From an uncultured Sulfuricurvum sp. (GTDB lineage Bacteria > Campylobacterota > Campylobacteria > Campylobacterales > Sulfurimonadaceae), in NCBI GenBank assembly GCA_903844635.1, contig CAIMUF010000043.1:1-41888 (forward strand): a stretch of DNA of 41,888 bases. The letters are read 5' to 3'. Under the pieces are notes generated by a model that was not told the DNA's origin, did not search any database, and saw only the letters and a list, made by a program, of their open reading frames with translations. Shown here one piece after another: positions 31,299 to 39,647 of this stretch. Numbering within the stretch: position 1 is the first letter of the stretch; each line of letters opens with the position of its first letter. Both the position numbers and the translations under genes were made by a program.

Positions 31299-32071
31299 AA
31301 TGCAACGGTGTCGTAATCGTTAAGTATTTTTCCTCCGTTACGAAGTAATTGCAGGGTTTTTAGCTCATGGATGATGGTGGGGGAAAACAGCGTTTTAAGA
31401 TGCATGGCATAGATTCTAAAATCATCTCTTTGACACTGTTCGAGTTCACTTTTTAGCAGGGCAGGGGTGAGGTGCTTACTGTCAAATGCGAGTTTCTCAA
31501 AGCTTGAGGGAAAAGATACCTCAATAACGAGCGTATGAATATGCGGATTTTTATCCAATAATTCCCAAATACGGGGACATCGGTAGGTGTCGGCACTAAA
31601 AAGAATCCCTGCACCATTTTTTTCGATGATATAGCCACAGCTTCCATCGGTATGATCGGTTTTAAAAGGAGTTAATACGACATCATCTATTGGGTAGCTT
31701 TTATCGATTTCTATTTCAATCAGCTCAATGGTTTTGTCATCATGCCCGATGAGGTTGATCTCTTCAAAATTAGGCCATATGCGATGGTTAAAAATAAATT
31801 GGCGCAAATCATCCAATGTTGCTTTCAGTCCGTAAATCTTGAGGGCAATTGATTTTTGGGTAACAAATAAATCCGCCAGAAAAGGGATGTCAATAATGTG
31901 ATCCAGATGCGAATGAGTTAGAAAAATATGCTCAATTTTAAAAACATCTTCTTCAAGAGTATTGATAAGATTACCGGCATCGATAACACAGTGTTTGGAT
32001 ACGCGAACGCAGGTTGTTCCTTGTGTGCGGGTACGTGTTCCACCGGTGCCTAAAAATTCGATAGCGTTCAT
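31295..32071 (-). CDS. Metallo-beta-lactamase-fold hydrolase, class II cyclic nucleotide phosphodiesterase-like
   Basis: A 258-residue hydrolase with zinc motif THSHLDH (52-58). HTDGSCGYII and FSADTYRCPRIWELL follow, then SFPSSFEKLAFDSKHLTP, which is characteristic of class II cAMP phosphodiesterases (PDEII) rather than beta-lactamases or RNase Z. It would hydrolyse 3',5'-cyclic nucleotides or a related phosphodiester. It converges on the last pigment gene with a 4-bp overlap of stop regions. A link to the pigment pathway is not evident. Confidence 0.85.
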   Translation of the reverse strand: MNAIEFLGTGGTRTRTQGTTCVRVSKHCVIDAGNLINTLEEDVFKIEHIFLTHSHLDHIIDIPFLADLFVTQKSIALKIYGLKATLDDLRQFIFNHRIWPNFEEINLIGHDDKTIELIEIEIDKSYPIDDVVLTPFKTDHTDGSCGYIIEKNGAGILFSADTYRCPRIWELLDKNPHIHTLVIEVSFPSSFEKLAFDSKHLTPALLKSELEQCQRDDFRIYAMHLKTLFSPTIIHELKTLQLLRNGGKILNDYDTVAF

Positions 32072-32220
32072 TTTAATTTTCCCCTCGTAAAATTTAATTA
32101 TAGTGTAAATAAAGTGAATTTAACCCTTATATTAAACTGTGCATTTATTGACCATTATTCGGTCGTTATTTTAGAGAAATTTGTGCTATCCTTGTTTATA
32201 AACTTGCACAAGGAAGCCCG

Positions 32221-35200
32221 ATGTCGCTCAAAGTTGTCCTCTCACATAAAACACATTATGCATTTGATAAGCCGATTAACCTTTCTCCTCATATTATTCG
32301 TCTCCGTCCTGCCCCTCATAGCCGTACTCCAATCGAAGCATATTCTCTGAAAATTAAGCCCGATAACCATTTTATCAACTGGCAGCAAGATCCGTTTGGA
32401 AACTATCTTGCCCGAATTGTTTTTCCCGAAAAAACGACGGAGCTTTCTATTGATGTGGAGGTACTTGCCGAGTTGGTGAGTATTAATCCTTTTGACTATT
32501 TTGTTGAAGAGAGTGCTGAGCAATTTCCTTTTAGTTACAGCAAGGCGATGGAAAAAGAACTTTCGCTTTATTTGGAAGTCACTGAAAACGGTAAAAAACT
32601 TAAAGCTTTTGTGGATTCCATTGATTTAACGCCTCGTCCTCTTAATGATTTCCTCGTAGGGCTTAATACAAAAATCAATCAGCATCTCAACTACACCCTT
32701 CGTATGGAACCGGGAGTGCAAACGTGTGCACAGACGCTGAAAACTCAATTGGGCTCTTGTCGTGACTTCGCATGGCTGTTTGTTCAGGTATTCCGTCATT
32801 TGGGACTGGCTGCTCGTTTCGTATCAGGATATTTGGTACAGCTTGCCGCCGATGTTAAATCGCTTGACGGTCCTAGCGGTCCTGCGGAAGATTTTACCGA
32901 TTTACATGCTTGGACGGAAGTTTATATTCCGGGCGCAGGCTGGATCGGGTTGGACTCTACGAGCGGATTGTTCGCAGGGGAGGGGCATATCCCCTTGGCG
33001 TGCACTCCTAGTCCTGAGAGTGCTGCCCCTGTTGAGGGCGGTATGGATAAATGTGAAGTAGAGTTTACCTACTCTAACACCGTGACGCGCGTGTTTGAAT
33101 CTCCACGTGTTACGAAGCCGTACCGTGAAGAGCAATGGGATGCGATCAAAGCTTTGGGGTACGAAGTAGATAAAGAGCTGGTTGCCAATGATGTTCGAAT
33201 GACCATGGGAGGAGAGCCGACATTTGTTTCTATCGATGATCAAGAATCACCTCAATGGAACACCGAAGCTGATGGTCCGCACAAGCGACAGCTTGCCAAT
33301 ATTCTTGCTCGTAAATTGCTTAATACCTTTGGAAAAGGGGGGATGCTTCATCATGCGCAGGGTAAATGGTATCCTGGAGAGCCGTTGCCACGATGGATGA
33401 GCACGGTTTTCTGGCGTAAAGACGGTCAGCCGATTTGGAAAAATCATGATCTTTTGGCAGGACTGGATCAAACCTTTGATTATACCCATGAAGACGCACA
33501 GAATTTTTTGTCTAAACTCAGTCTTAATCTGGGAATCAGCGATCAAAATATTCAAGGGGCATACGAAGACCCTCTCGTAGCACTTTTAAACGAGGCACTG
33601 CTGCCTATCGATGTCGATCCGTTAAAAGCCAATCTTAAAGACCCGCTGGAGCGGCGTGCTCTCGCCAAACAGCTTAGTCACGGATTGGATATTCCCAGCG
33701 GATATGTATTGCCATTAGGATGGGGATCAACGCGTTGGATTACCTCTGGATGGGAATTCCGTCGTGGTCATTTATTCCTTGCAGCAGGAACCTCGGCGGT
33801 AGGATTGCGATTGCCGTTGGATTCGTTAATGCTCAAACCTCATACTGAGTTGGAACAAAGCTTCGAGCCTGATTTGTTTGCATCCTATCCGGCATTGGGT
33901 GAATATCATACAGCAGTTGAAAGTCGTGCCACAAAAACGACCAAAAATACAAAAGACAGTACTGATTACGAGGCATTTGTCCGTACGGCAATTTGTGCTG
34001 AAGTAAGAGAAAAAAAGCTTTATCTCTTTCTTCCTCCGATCATGCAGCTTGAAGCCTTTTTAGATTTGATAGCGTCCATCGAAATAACAGCATCCCAGCT
34101 TAATATGCCGGTGATGATTGAGGGCTATGAACCTCCGAGTGATTTACGCATCGAAAAAATCCGAGTTACACCGGATCCGGGAGTTATCGAAGTCAACATC
34201 CACCCGACAAGCAGTTGGGAAGAGCTCAATGACGTGATCGGGACATTGTATGAACAAGCCCATTTTTCACGTTTAGGGACAGAAAAATTTATGCAAGACG
34301 GTAAACACACGGGGACAGGAGGAGGAAACCACGTTACCATCGGTGGACTCACTCCAAGCGACAGTCCATTGTTACGAAATCCTGACTTGTTACGTTCATT
34401 GATCACGTTTTGGCAACACCATCCGGGTTTATCCTATCTCTTTTCGGGACCGTTTATCGGACCAACATCTCAAGCCCCTCGTGTTGATGAGGGAAGAGCT
34501 GAAAATCTTTATGAGCTTGAAATCGCATTTTCACAAATCCCGGAAGGACAGGAAGTACCGTTTTGGCTCACCGATCGACTTTTCCGACACATGCTCACCG
34601 ACATTACGGGAAATACCCATCGCAGTGAGTTTTGTATCGACAAACTGTATTCGCCGGATTCATCAACAGGGCGATTGGGGATTTTAGAGTTACGCGGGTT
34701 TGATATGCCTCCGCATGCTCAAATGTCGTTGATGCAAATGCTGTTAGTGCGTACGTTGGTATCTCTATTTTGGCGTAAACCGTACAAACATAAACTGGTA
34801 CGCTGGGGCACACAGCTTCATGATAAATTTTTGATCGAACATTATGTCAGGGAAGATATTAATGATGTTGTTGAGTTTTTACGGGGTGAAGGGTATGGAT
34901 TTGAACTGAGCTGGTTTGATCCTTTCTTTGAATTTCGTTTCCCGCTCCACGGTATGAGCAATGTTGGAAATATTCAATGTGAATTACGAGCAGGTATCGA
35001 ACCATGGCATGTATTGGGTGAGGAATCAAGCTCTCAAGGAACAGCGCGTTATGTTGATTCATCTTTAGAGCGTGTGCAGGTAAAAGTGCGCGATTTCGTC
35101 CATGAACGGCATATTTTGACGTGTAATGGCGTGAAAGTACCCTTGGTCAATACAGGCGTTGAGGGCGAGTACGTTTCGGGTGTCCGCTACCGTGCTTGGC

Positions 35201-35595
35201 AGCCATGGTCGGCATTGCATCCAACGATTGGCGTAGATACACCGTTGGTCTTTGATGTGGTTGACACATGGAGCAAACGATCATTGGGTGGATTTACGTA
35301 TTTTGTTTCGCATCCGGGCGGACGATCGTATGACAGCTTTCCTGTAAATTCTCTGGAAGCGCAATCACGTCGAATCAGCCGATACTGGGGCTTTGGGCAC
35401 ACGCAAGGAGAAGTAGAAGAGTTACGTCCTCCGGTCAAAGAGCAAGAGCCTAACGATAAATCGGAAACATCACGCAGTGTGCTAAAAAATGATAGCGCTA
35501 AAACATTCCAGTATCAAGAGCTAGAGGGAAGTCTGGAATACCCTCACACCTTGGATTTACGTCGCAAGTGGAGCCCCAATGAGACGAAAAGGTAA
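32221..35595 (+). CDS. Transglutaminase-like/DUF2126 protein
   Basis: A 1124-residue cytoplasmic protein. Residues 1-290 are a bacterial transglutaminase-like domain with a complete triad: Cys180 (LGSCRDFAW), His229 (DLHAWTEVY) and Asp245 (LDSTSGLF). Residues 300-1124 are DUF2126, with MGGEPTFVS, GTGGGNHVTIGG and SEFCIDKLYSP as visible conserved blocks. This architecture is found next to circularly permuted ATP-grasp/alpha-E genes, as here, in predicted amide-bond-forming (amidoligase) systems. Substrate and product are unknown. AAGGAAG precedes the ATG. It is first of a three-gene operon. Confidence 0.9.
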   Translation: MSLKVVLSHKTHYAFDKPINLSPHIIRLRPAPHSRTPIEAYSLKIKPDNHFINWQQDPFGNYLARIVFPEKTTELSIDVEVLAELVSINPFDYFVEESAEQFPFSYSKAMEKELSLYLEVTENGKKLKAFVDSIDLTPRPLNDFLVGLNTKINQHLNYTLRMEPGVQTCAQTLKTQLGSCRDFAWLFVQVFRHLGLAARFVSGYLVQLAADVKSLDGPSGPAEDFTDLHAWTEVYIPGAGWIGLDSTSGLFAGEGHIPLACTPSPESAAPVEGGMDKCEVEFTYSNTVTRVFESPRVTKPYREEQWDAIKALGYEVDKELVANDVRMTMGGEPTFVSIDDQESPQWNTEADGPHKRQLANILARKLLNTFGKGGMLHHAQGKWYPGEPLPRWMSTVFWRKDGQPIWKNHDLLAGLDQTFDYTHEDAQNFLSKLSLNLGISDQNIQGAYEDPLVALLNEALLPIDVDPLKANLKDPLERRALAKQLSHGLDIPSGYVLPLGWGSTRWITSGWEFRRGHLFLAAGTSAVGLRLPLDSLMLKPHTELEQSFEPDLFASYPALGEYHTAVESRATKTTKNTKDSTDYEAFVRTAICAEVREKKLYLFLPPIMQLEAFLDLIASIEITASQLNMPVMIEGYEPPSDLRIEKIRVTPDPGVIEVNIHPTSSWEELNDVIGTLYEQAHFSRLGTEKFMQDGKHTGTGGGNHVTIGGLTPSDSPLLRNPDLLRSLITFWQHHPGLSYLFSGPFIGPTSQAPRVDEGRAENLYELEIAFSQIPEGQEVPFWLTDRLFRHMLTDITGNTHRSEFCIDKLYSPDSSTGRLGILELRGFDMPPHAQMSLMQMLLVRTLVSLFWRKPYKHKLVRWGTQLHDKFLIEHYVREDINDVVEFLRGEGYGFELSWFDPFFEFRFPLHGMSNVGNIQCELRAGIEPWHVLGEESSSQGTARYVDSSLERVQVKVRDFVHERHILTCNGVKVPLVNTGVEGEYVSGVRYRAWQPWSALHPTIGVDTPLVFDVVDTWSKRSLGGFTYFVSHPGGRSYDSFPVNSLEAQSRRISRYWGFGHTQGEVEELRPPVKEQEPNDKSETSRSVLKNDSAKTFQYQELEGSLEYPHTLDLRRKWSPNETKR

Positions 35596-35605
35596 ACAGT
35601 AACGA

Positions 35606-38197
35606 ATGATGTTTGAGCACTATAAGAGTTCGTCGTATGATGAAATGTTTGATAAAAATGGAGTTGTACGAGAGCATTGGAAGCAGTTGGCAGCTAATCT
35701 CGAAGAACTGGGATGTGACCAGCTGGAAGCAAAACGTCAAGAGATTGATTGGCGCTTAGAAGATAATGGTGTTACCTATAATGTCTACAATGACCCCAAC
35801 GGCATGTCCAGACCGTGGAGCCTTGATCCGATTCCGCTTATTTTAGAAAGCAGTGACTGGAAAAATATTGAAGAAGGAGTAAGGCAGCGGGCAACGCTCA
35901 TGAACTTACTTTTCAAAGATATTTATGGTGAACAGCGGATTTTAAAAGAGGATATCATTCCCTGTGAAGTCATTTTTCCTCATAGTGGTTTTTTGCGTGA
36001 AGCGCATGGATTGTTCGATCATCTCGATTATCCGATGATGATGGTAGCTGTGGATTTAGCGCGAGGACCCGATGGTAAAATGTGGGTAGTAAGCGACCGA
36101 ACGCAGGCCCCTTCAGGATTGGGATATGCGGTTGAAAATCGGCTGACAATGAACAGTGCGATGCAAGTATTGTATAAAAATATTTCGATTCGACGTTTAC
36201 ATGTTTTTTTCGATTCTTTCAAGACCATGCTTTTAGGATTGGGAAAAAATAGTTCTAGAGAACCGCTCAATGTTCTTCTTTCCCCCGGTCCACACAATGA
36301 AACATATTTTGAACATGCCTATTTGAGTTCTTTTTTAGGGCTTACCCTCGTCCAAGGACAAGATTTATTGGCAAAGGGCGGAGCTTTATGGCTTAAAAGT
36401 CTAAAAGGCTTACGCCGCATCGATGCGATAGTTCGACGGGTGGATGAGAGTTATTGTGATCCATTGGAACTGCGTGCTGATTCTAAGCTTGGTGTCTCTG
36501 GATTGGTTCAGGTTCTGCGTAAAAAAGGGGTCTCGATGGCAAACCCTTTAGGTGCAGGTGTTTTGGAAAACTTGGGGCTCTATCCCTTCTTGCCGATACT
36601 TGCCCGTTATTTTTTAAATGAAGAATTGATTTTGCCTCAGATTGCAACATGGTGGTGCGGTCAAGACAAAGAGCGTGACTACGTTCTTAAAAACCTCTCA
36701 ACTCTAGTGATTAAAACCATTGATCGTAATGCGGATGAACCTTCTTTGTATTTGGGCAAAAACTTATCTTCCGAAGAACTTGAGGCTTTACGACAAAAAA
36801 TTCAAGAGCAGCCGTATCGTTATGTAGGTCAAGAAGAGGTTCAATTTGCTACGGCTCCAACTTTTATCCAAGGTGAGGTCGTTCCCAGAAAAGTGGTTAT
36901 ACGCTCGTTTGCCATAAAAGCAGAGACTTCCTATGAGGTAATGCCGGGCGCGCTGGTGCGAGTAGGCAGCAGTGATGATGCATTGGCAGTTTCAGGTCAA
37001 GTCGGAGGAAGCAGTAAGGATCTTTGGATTTCAAGTCAACCGGATACTGCTCTCCCATCGGCATCAACAACTCAAATAATGTCTCAAAGTATGGGACAAG
37101 ATTCGATGCAAAGCATGTCTCAAATGTCGTTGCAAGCTACTGCACCGATGGCAATGGCCAATGTTTTTAAAGCGAGAGGCGGATTAGAAAATTCGTTAGA
37201 AAACATCCCGACCCTTCGAGCCGAAAATCTTTTTTGGCTCGGGCGCTATTTGATGCGTTCCATTACGAGTGCTCGGATGATTCGAATGACCCTTAAAAGC
37301 CTTGCCAACTCCACACGGTATAATCGTAATGGGGATGATCAAGTGCAAGAGATATTGTGCAGCGCATTAACCCATTTGAGTATGACTTATCCAGGATTTT
37401 TGGGTATAAAAGATCATAAAATCACAGATCCTTTAAGTGAGATTTGGTCGGTTATGTCCGACTCGACACGTGTTGGTTCGCTGTCTCAGGTGATAATGAT
37501 GCTTTCCAATGCCAGCACCAGCACCAAAAATCTTTTACCGTTAGAGGGATGGAGAATATTTGACCGGTTATCGCGCGAATGGAGTGAGTTTACCCATAAA
37601 AGAAAACCGGCGCATCGAGATATGATTGCGGGAGTGGATAAGCTACTCGTACATCTGATGGCGTACAAAGCACTCATCGAAGAGACATTATTTGCAGAAC
37701 AAGGTCTTGTTTTGTATGATATAGGGGCACGATTAGAGCGCTCAAGTCTATTGATTGCAAAAGCTCGGGCAATGCTCACGTCTGTGTATGAGCCTTTTGT
37801 TGAATACGAGATTTTAGAAACACTGTTGGGAACGAGTGAGAGTTTAAATGCGTATCGGGCACATTACCGCTCTTCTATTGAGTTTGCTCATGTGAGTGAG
37901 TTTTTACTTCTTGATATACATTTTCCAAAATCACTCATCAGTGAAATCAACCAATTGTTAAAGGCGTTACCAAAATTGCCAAAATTTAAACATGAAATGT
38001 ATCTCAGTCGTTATGAACAGCCTCTTTTTGAAGCTTTTTCTCTCCTACGGCTTGAGCGAACCGAAAATTTGTGTGTTGTAGAAAAAGATGTTTTTATCCG
38101 CGACAGTATGGATGCATTGCTGTCCTCTATTGCGGATAAGCTGATTGTGTCTGCCGATGAATTGTCCAAAACTTATTTTTCTCATTATGATGAGTAG
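35606..38197 (+). CDS. Circularly permuted ATP-grasp/alpha-E fusion protein
   Basis: An 863-residue protein. Residues 1-480 are a circularly permuted ATP-grasp type 2 domain (YNVYNDPNGMSRPWSLDPIPLIL; NLLFKDIYGEQRIL; VVSDRTQAPSGLGYAVENR). Residues 540-863 are an alpha-E helical domain (RAENLFWLGRYLMRS). The two are often separate genes. A linker at 489-518 is very rich in Met, Gln and Ser. ATP-grasp enzymes join a carboxylate to an amine using ATP, so with the transglutaminases on either side this may build and trim a peptide-like product. ATG 35606 or 35609 is the start. Confidence 0.9.
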   Translation: MMFEHYKSSSYDEMFDKNGVVREHWKQLAANLEELGCDQLEAKRQEIDWRLEDNGVTYNVYNDPNGMSRPWSLDPIPLILESSDWKNIEEGVRQRATLMNLLFKDIYGEQRILKEDIIPCEVIFPHSGFLREAHGLFDHLDYPMMMVAVDLARGPDGKMWVVSDRTQAPSGLGYAVENRLTMNSAMQVLYKNISIRRLHVFFDSFKTMLLGLGKNSSREPLNVLLSPGPHNETYFEHAYLSSFLGLTLVQGQDLLAKGGALWLKSLKGLRRIDAIVRRVDESYCDPLELRADSKLGVSGLVQVLRKKGVSMANPLGAGVLENLGLYPFLPILARYFLNEELILPQIATWWCGQDKERDYVLKNLSTLVIKTIDRNADEPSLYLGKNLSSEELEALRQKIQEQPYRYVGQEEVQFATAPTFIQGEVVPRKVVIRSFAIKAETSYEVMPGALVRVGSSDDALAVSGQVGGSSKDLWISSQPDTALPSASTTQIMSQSMGQDSMQSMSQMSLQATAPMAMANVFKARGGLENSLENIPTLRAENLFWLGRYLMRSITSARMIRMTLKSLANSTRYNRNGDDQVQEILCSALTHLSMTYPGFLGIKDHKITDPLSEIWSVMSDSTRVGSLSQVIMMLSNASTSTKNLLPLEGWRIFDRLSREWSEFTHKRKPAHRDMIAGVDKLLVHLMAYKALIEETLFAEQGLVLYDIGARLERSSLLIAKARAMLTSVYEPFVEYEILETLLGTSESLNAYRAHYRSSIEFAHVSEFLLLDIHFPKSLISEINQLLKALPKLPKFKHEMYLSRYEQPLFEAFSLLRLERTENLCVVEKDVFIRDSMDALLSSIADKLIVSADELSKTYFSHYDE

Positions 38198-39104
38198 CCC
38201 TATGTTGTATCAAATTTATCACAGCACCCAGTTTACCTATCAGCAGTGGGTCAGTTTTAGTCATAATTTAGTTCGTCTGAAACCTCGAAATACTCAGTCT
38301 CAAACCTTGGTTGATTTTTCATTATCTACCGATCCTGCAGTGACTGAGATGGAAATGTATGATGATTATTTTGGCAATCATCTTTATCATATGCTCATAC
38401 GTCAGCCGCATCATCATCTAAAAGTGACAGCACGTTCTTGTGTTGCCATGGACAGAGAAGCGATTGATCAACATTTGGCTTTGGCGCAAGAAGCACGATT
38501 ATCCACATATTCACAGGTATTAAATGCACTTAGGGCAAACACCAGCGATGTTATTGATGCAAAACAGTTTTGCCTTCCAAGTCGTTTTGTAGCGCAAGCA
38601 AGCCGTGATTTGCATGAATACGTACGGCTTTCTTTTTCAGCTGAAAAATCGTTGTATGACAGCGTAGAAGAGTTTATGGGTCGAATTTTTAATGATTTTC
38701 AATTTGTATCAGGATTTAGTGATCTTAGTACACCGGTTGATGAAGTCTTTAGAGAACGCAAAGGGGTATGTCAGGATTTTTCCCATTTAGCGATAGCCGC
38801 ATTGCGTTCGCTAGGGTTAAGTGCCCGTTATATGAGTGGATATTTAGAAACTCATCCGGCTGAGGGAAGTGAGAAATTTTTTGGCGCAGATGCCTCTCAT
38901 GCATGGTTTTCTGTCTTTATACCGGGTTTCGGATGGTTTGATTTTGACCCTACGAACAACATTGTCCCCTCACATCAGCATATTGTTTTGGGATACGGAC
39001 GCGATTACGGCGACTGCTCACCGATGCAAGGGGTTGTTCAAGGCAGTGGAGTGAGTCATTTAAATGTAATGGTCGATGTCTCACGGGATGAATCTGAGGA
39101 ATGA
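38190..39104 (+). CDS. Transglutaminase family protein
   Basis: A protein of about 304 residues with an N-terminal bacterial transglutaminase domain (YQIYHSTQFTYQQWVSFSHNLVRLKPR) and a transglutaminase core. The triad is Cys194 (KGVCQDFSH), His237 (ASHAWFSVF) and Asp253 (FDFDPTNN). It probably acts as a protease or acyltransferase in the amidoligase operon. ATG 38190 overlaps the preceding gene end by eight bases; ATG 38187 and ATG 38202 are alternatives, while a GTG at 38145 would add residues unlike the family. Confidence 0.88.
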   Translation: MSSPMLYQIYHSTQFTYQQWVSFSHNLVRLKPRNTQSQTLVDFSLSTDPAVTEMEMYDDYFGNHLYHMLIRQPHHHLKVTARSCVAMDREAIDQHLALAQEARLSTYSQVLNALRANTSDVIDAKQFCLPSRFVAQASRDLHEYVRLSFSAEKSLYDSVEEFMGRIFNDFQFVSGFSDLSTPVDEVFRERKGVCQDFSHLAIAALRSLGLSARYMSGYLETHPAEGSEKFFGADASHAWFSVFIPGFGWFDFDPTNNIVPSHQHIVLGYGRDYGDCSPMQGVVQGSGVSHLNVMVDVSRDESEE

Positions 39105-39113
39105 GTATTTTTT

Positions 39114-39173
39114 AATCACTTTCGTAGTGTAATGGTAATCTTTTTGATCTATTATACGTTCTATGAAAGTGAT
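39114..39173. promoter_or_regulatory. Inverted repeat around the start of the thioredoxin-like gene
   Basis: ATCACTTTC (39115-39123) and GAAAGTGAT (39165-39173) are perfect 9-bp arms about 40 bp apart; 11 of 13 pair when extended. The right arm covers the ATG at 39163. The spacer holds TATTATACG, a possible -10. It could be a repressor site or an mRNA structure hiding the start. Confidence 0.4.
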
Positions 39174-39645
39174 AAAAATACAATTATTTTATGTCTTGCT
39201 GTTGATGTTTGGCGTTGCAGATTGTTTTGCAGCAGAACTTTCAACAAAACGGATGGTTTCAATGATTCGTCCACTGGAGCAGTATGCAATGCAATATGGA
39301 GAAGGTGATATTAAAGCATACGTATTCGTTGATCCGAAATGCCCCCATTCACGAGATTTTATTTCGATGATTCATGATAATGAAAAAATGCGAGGAATTT
39401 ATCGTTATTACATCTTTTTTTACGAGCTCAAACGCTTTAATTCCCATAAACTTATCGGTACTATCTATTCATCCACGTCGCCATTGCAAAAAATGTTAGA
39501 AGTCATGGTAGGAGGCAAGGAGATTGAACCGTTACCTTCACTTTCACCCCAAATTGAAGAAGAAATCGGTGATATTGATCATGTTGCGGCAGAACTGGGT
39601 GTGAATAAGCGTCCCTATTTAATTATTGCGAAAGAGTGGAATTAA
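39163..39645 (+). CDS. Exported thioredoxin-fold protein with CPHS motif
   Basis: A 160-residue protein. The signal peptide is about residues 1-23 (IQLFYVLLLMFGVADCFA, then AEL). The mature part has the thioredoxin-like YVFVDPKCPHSRDF, where the active site is Cys60-Pro-His-Ser63, and RPYL supplies the expected cis-proline. With Ser in place of the second Cys it cannot form an internal disulfide and would act as a DsbC/G-like reductant or binder. No ribosome-binding site is obvious before the ATG. The RND exporter gene follows after two bases. Confidence 0.78.
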   Translation: MKVIKIQLFYVLLLMFGVADCFAAELSTKRMVSMIRPLEQYAMQYGEGDIKAYVFVDPKCPHSRDFISMIHDNEKMRGIYRYYIFFYELKRFNSHKLIGTIYSSTSPLQKMLEVMVGGKEIEPLPSLSPQIEEEIGDIDHVAAELGVNKRPYLIIAKEWN

Positions 39646-39647
39646 CG

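Noticed and set aside
32114-32350. 78-codon plus-strand frame overlapping the DUF2126 start
   Set aside because: It overlaps the clear transglutaminase N-terminus in another frame and has no support of its own.
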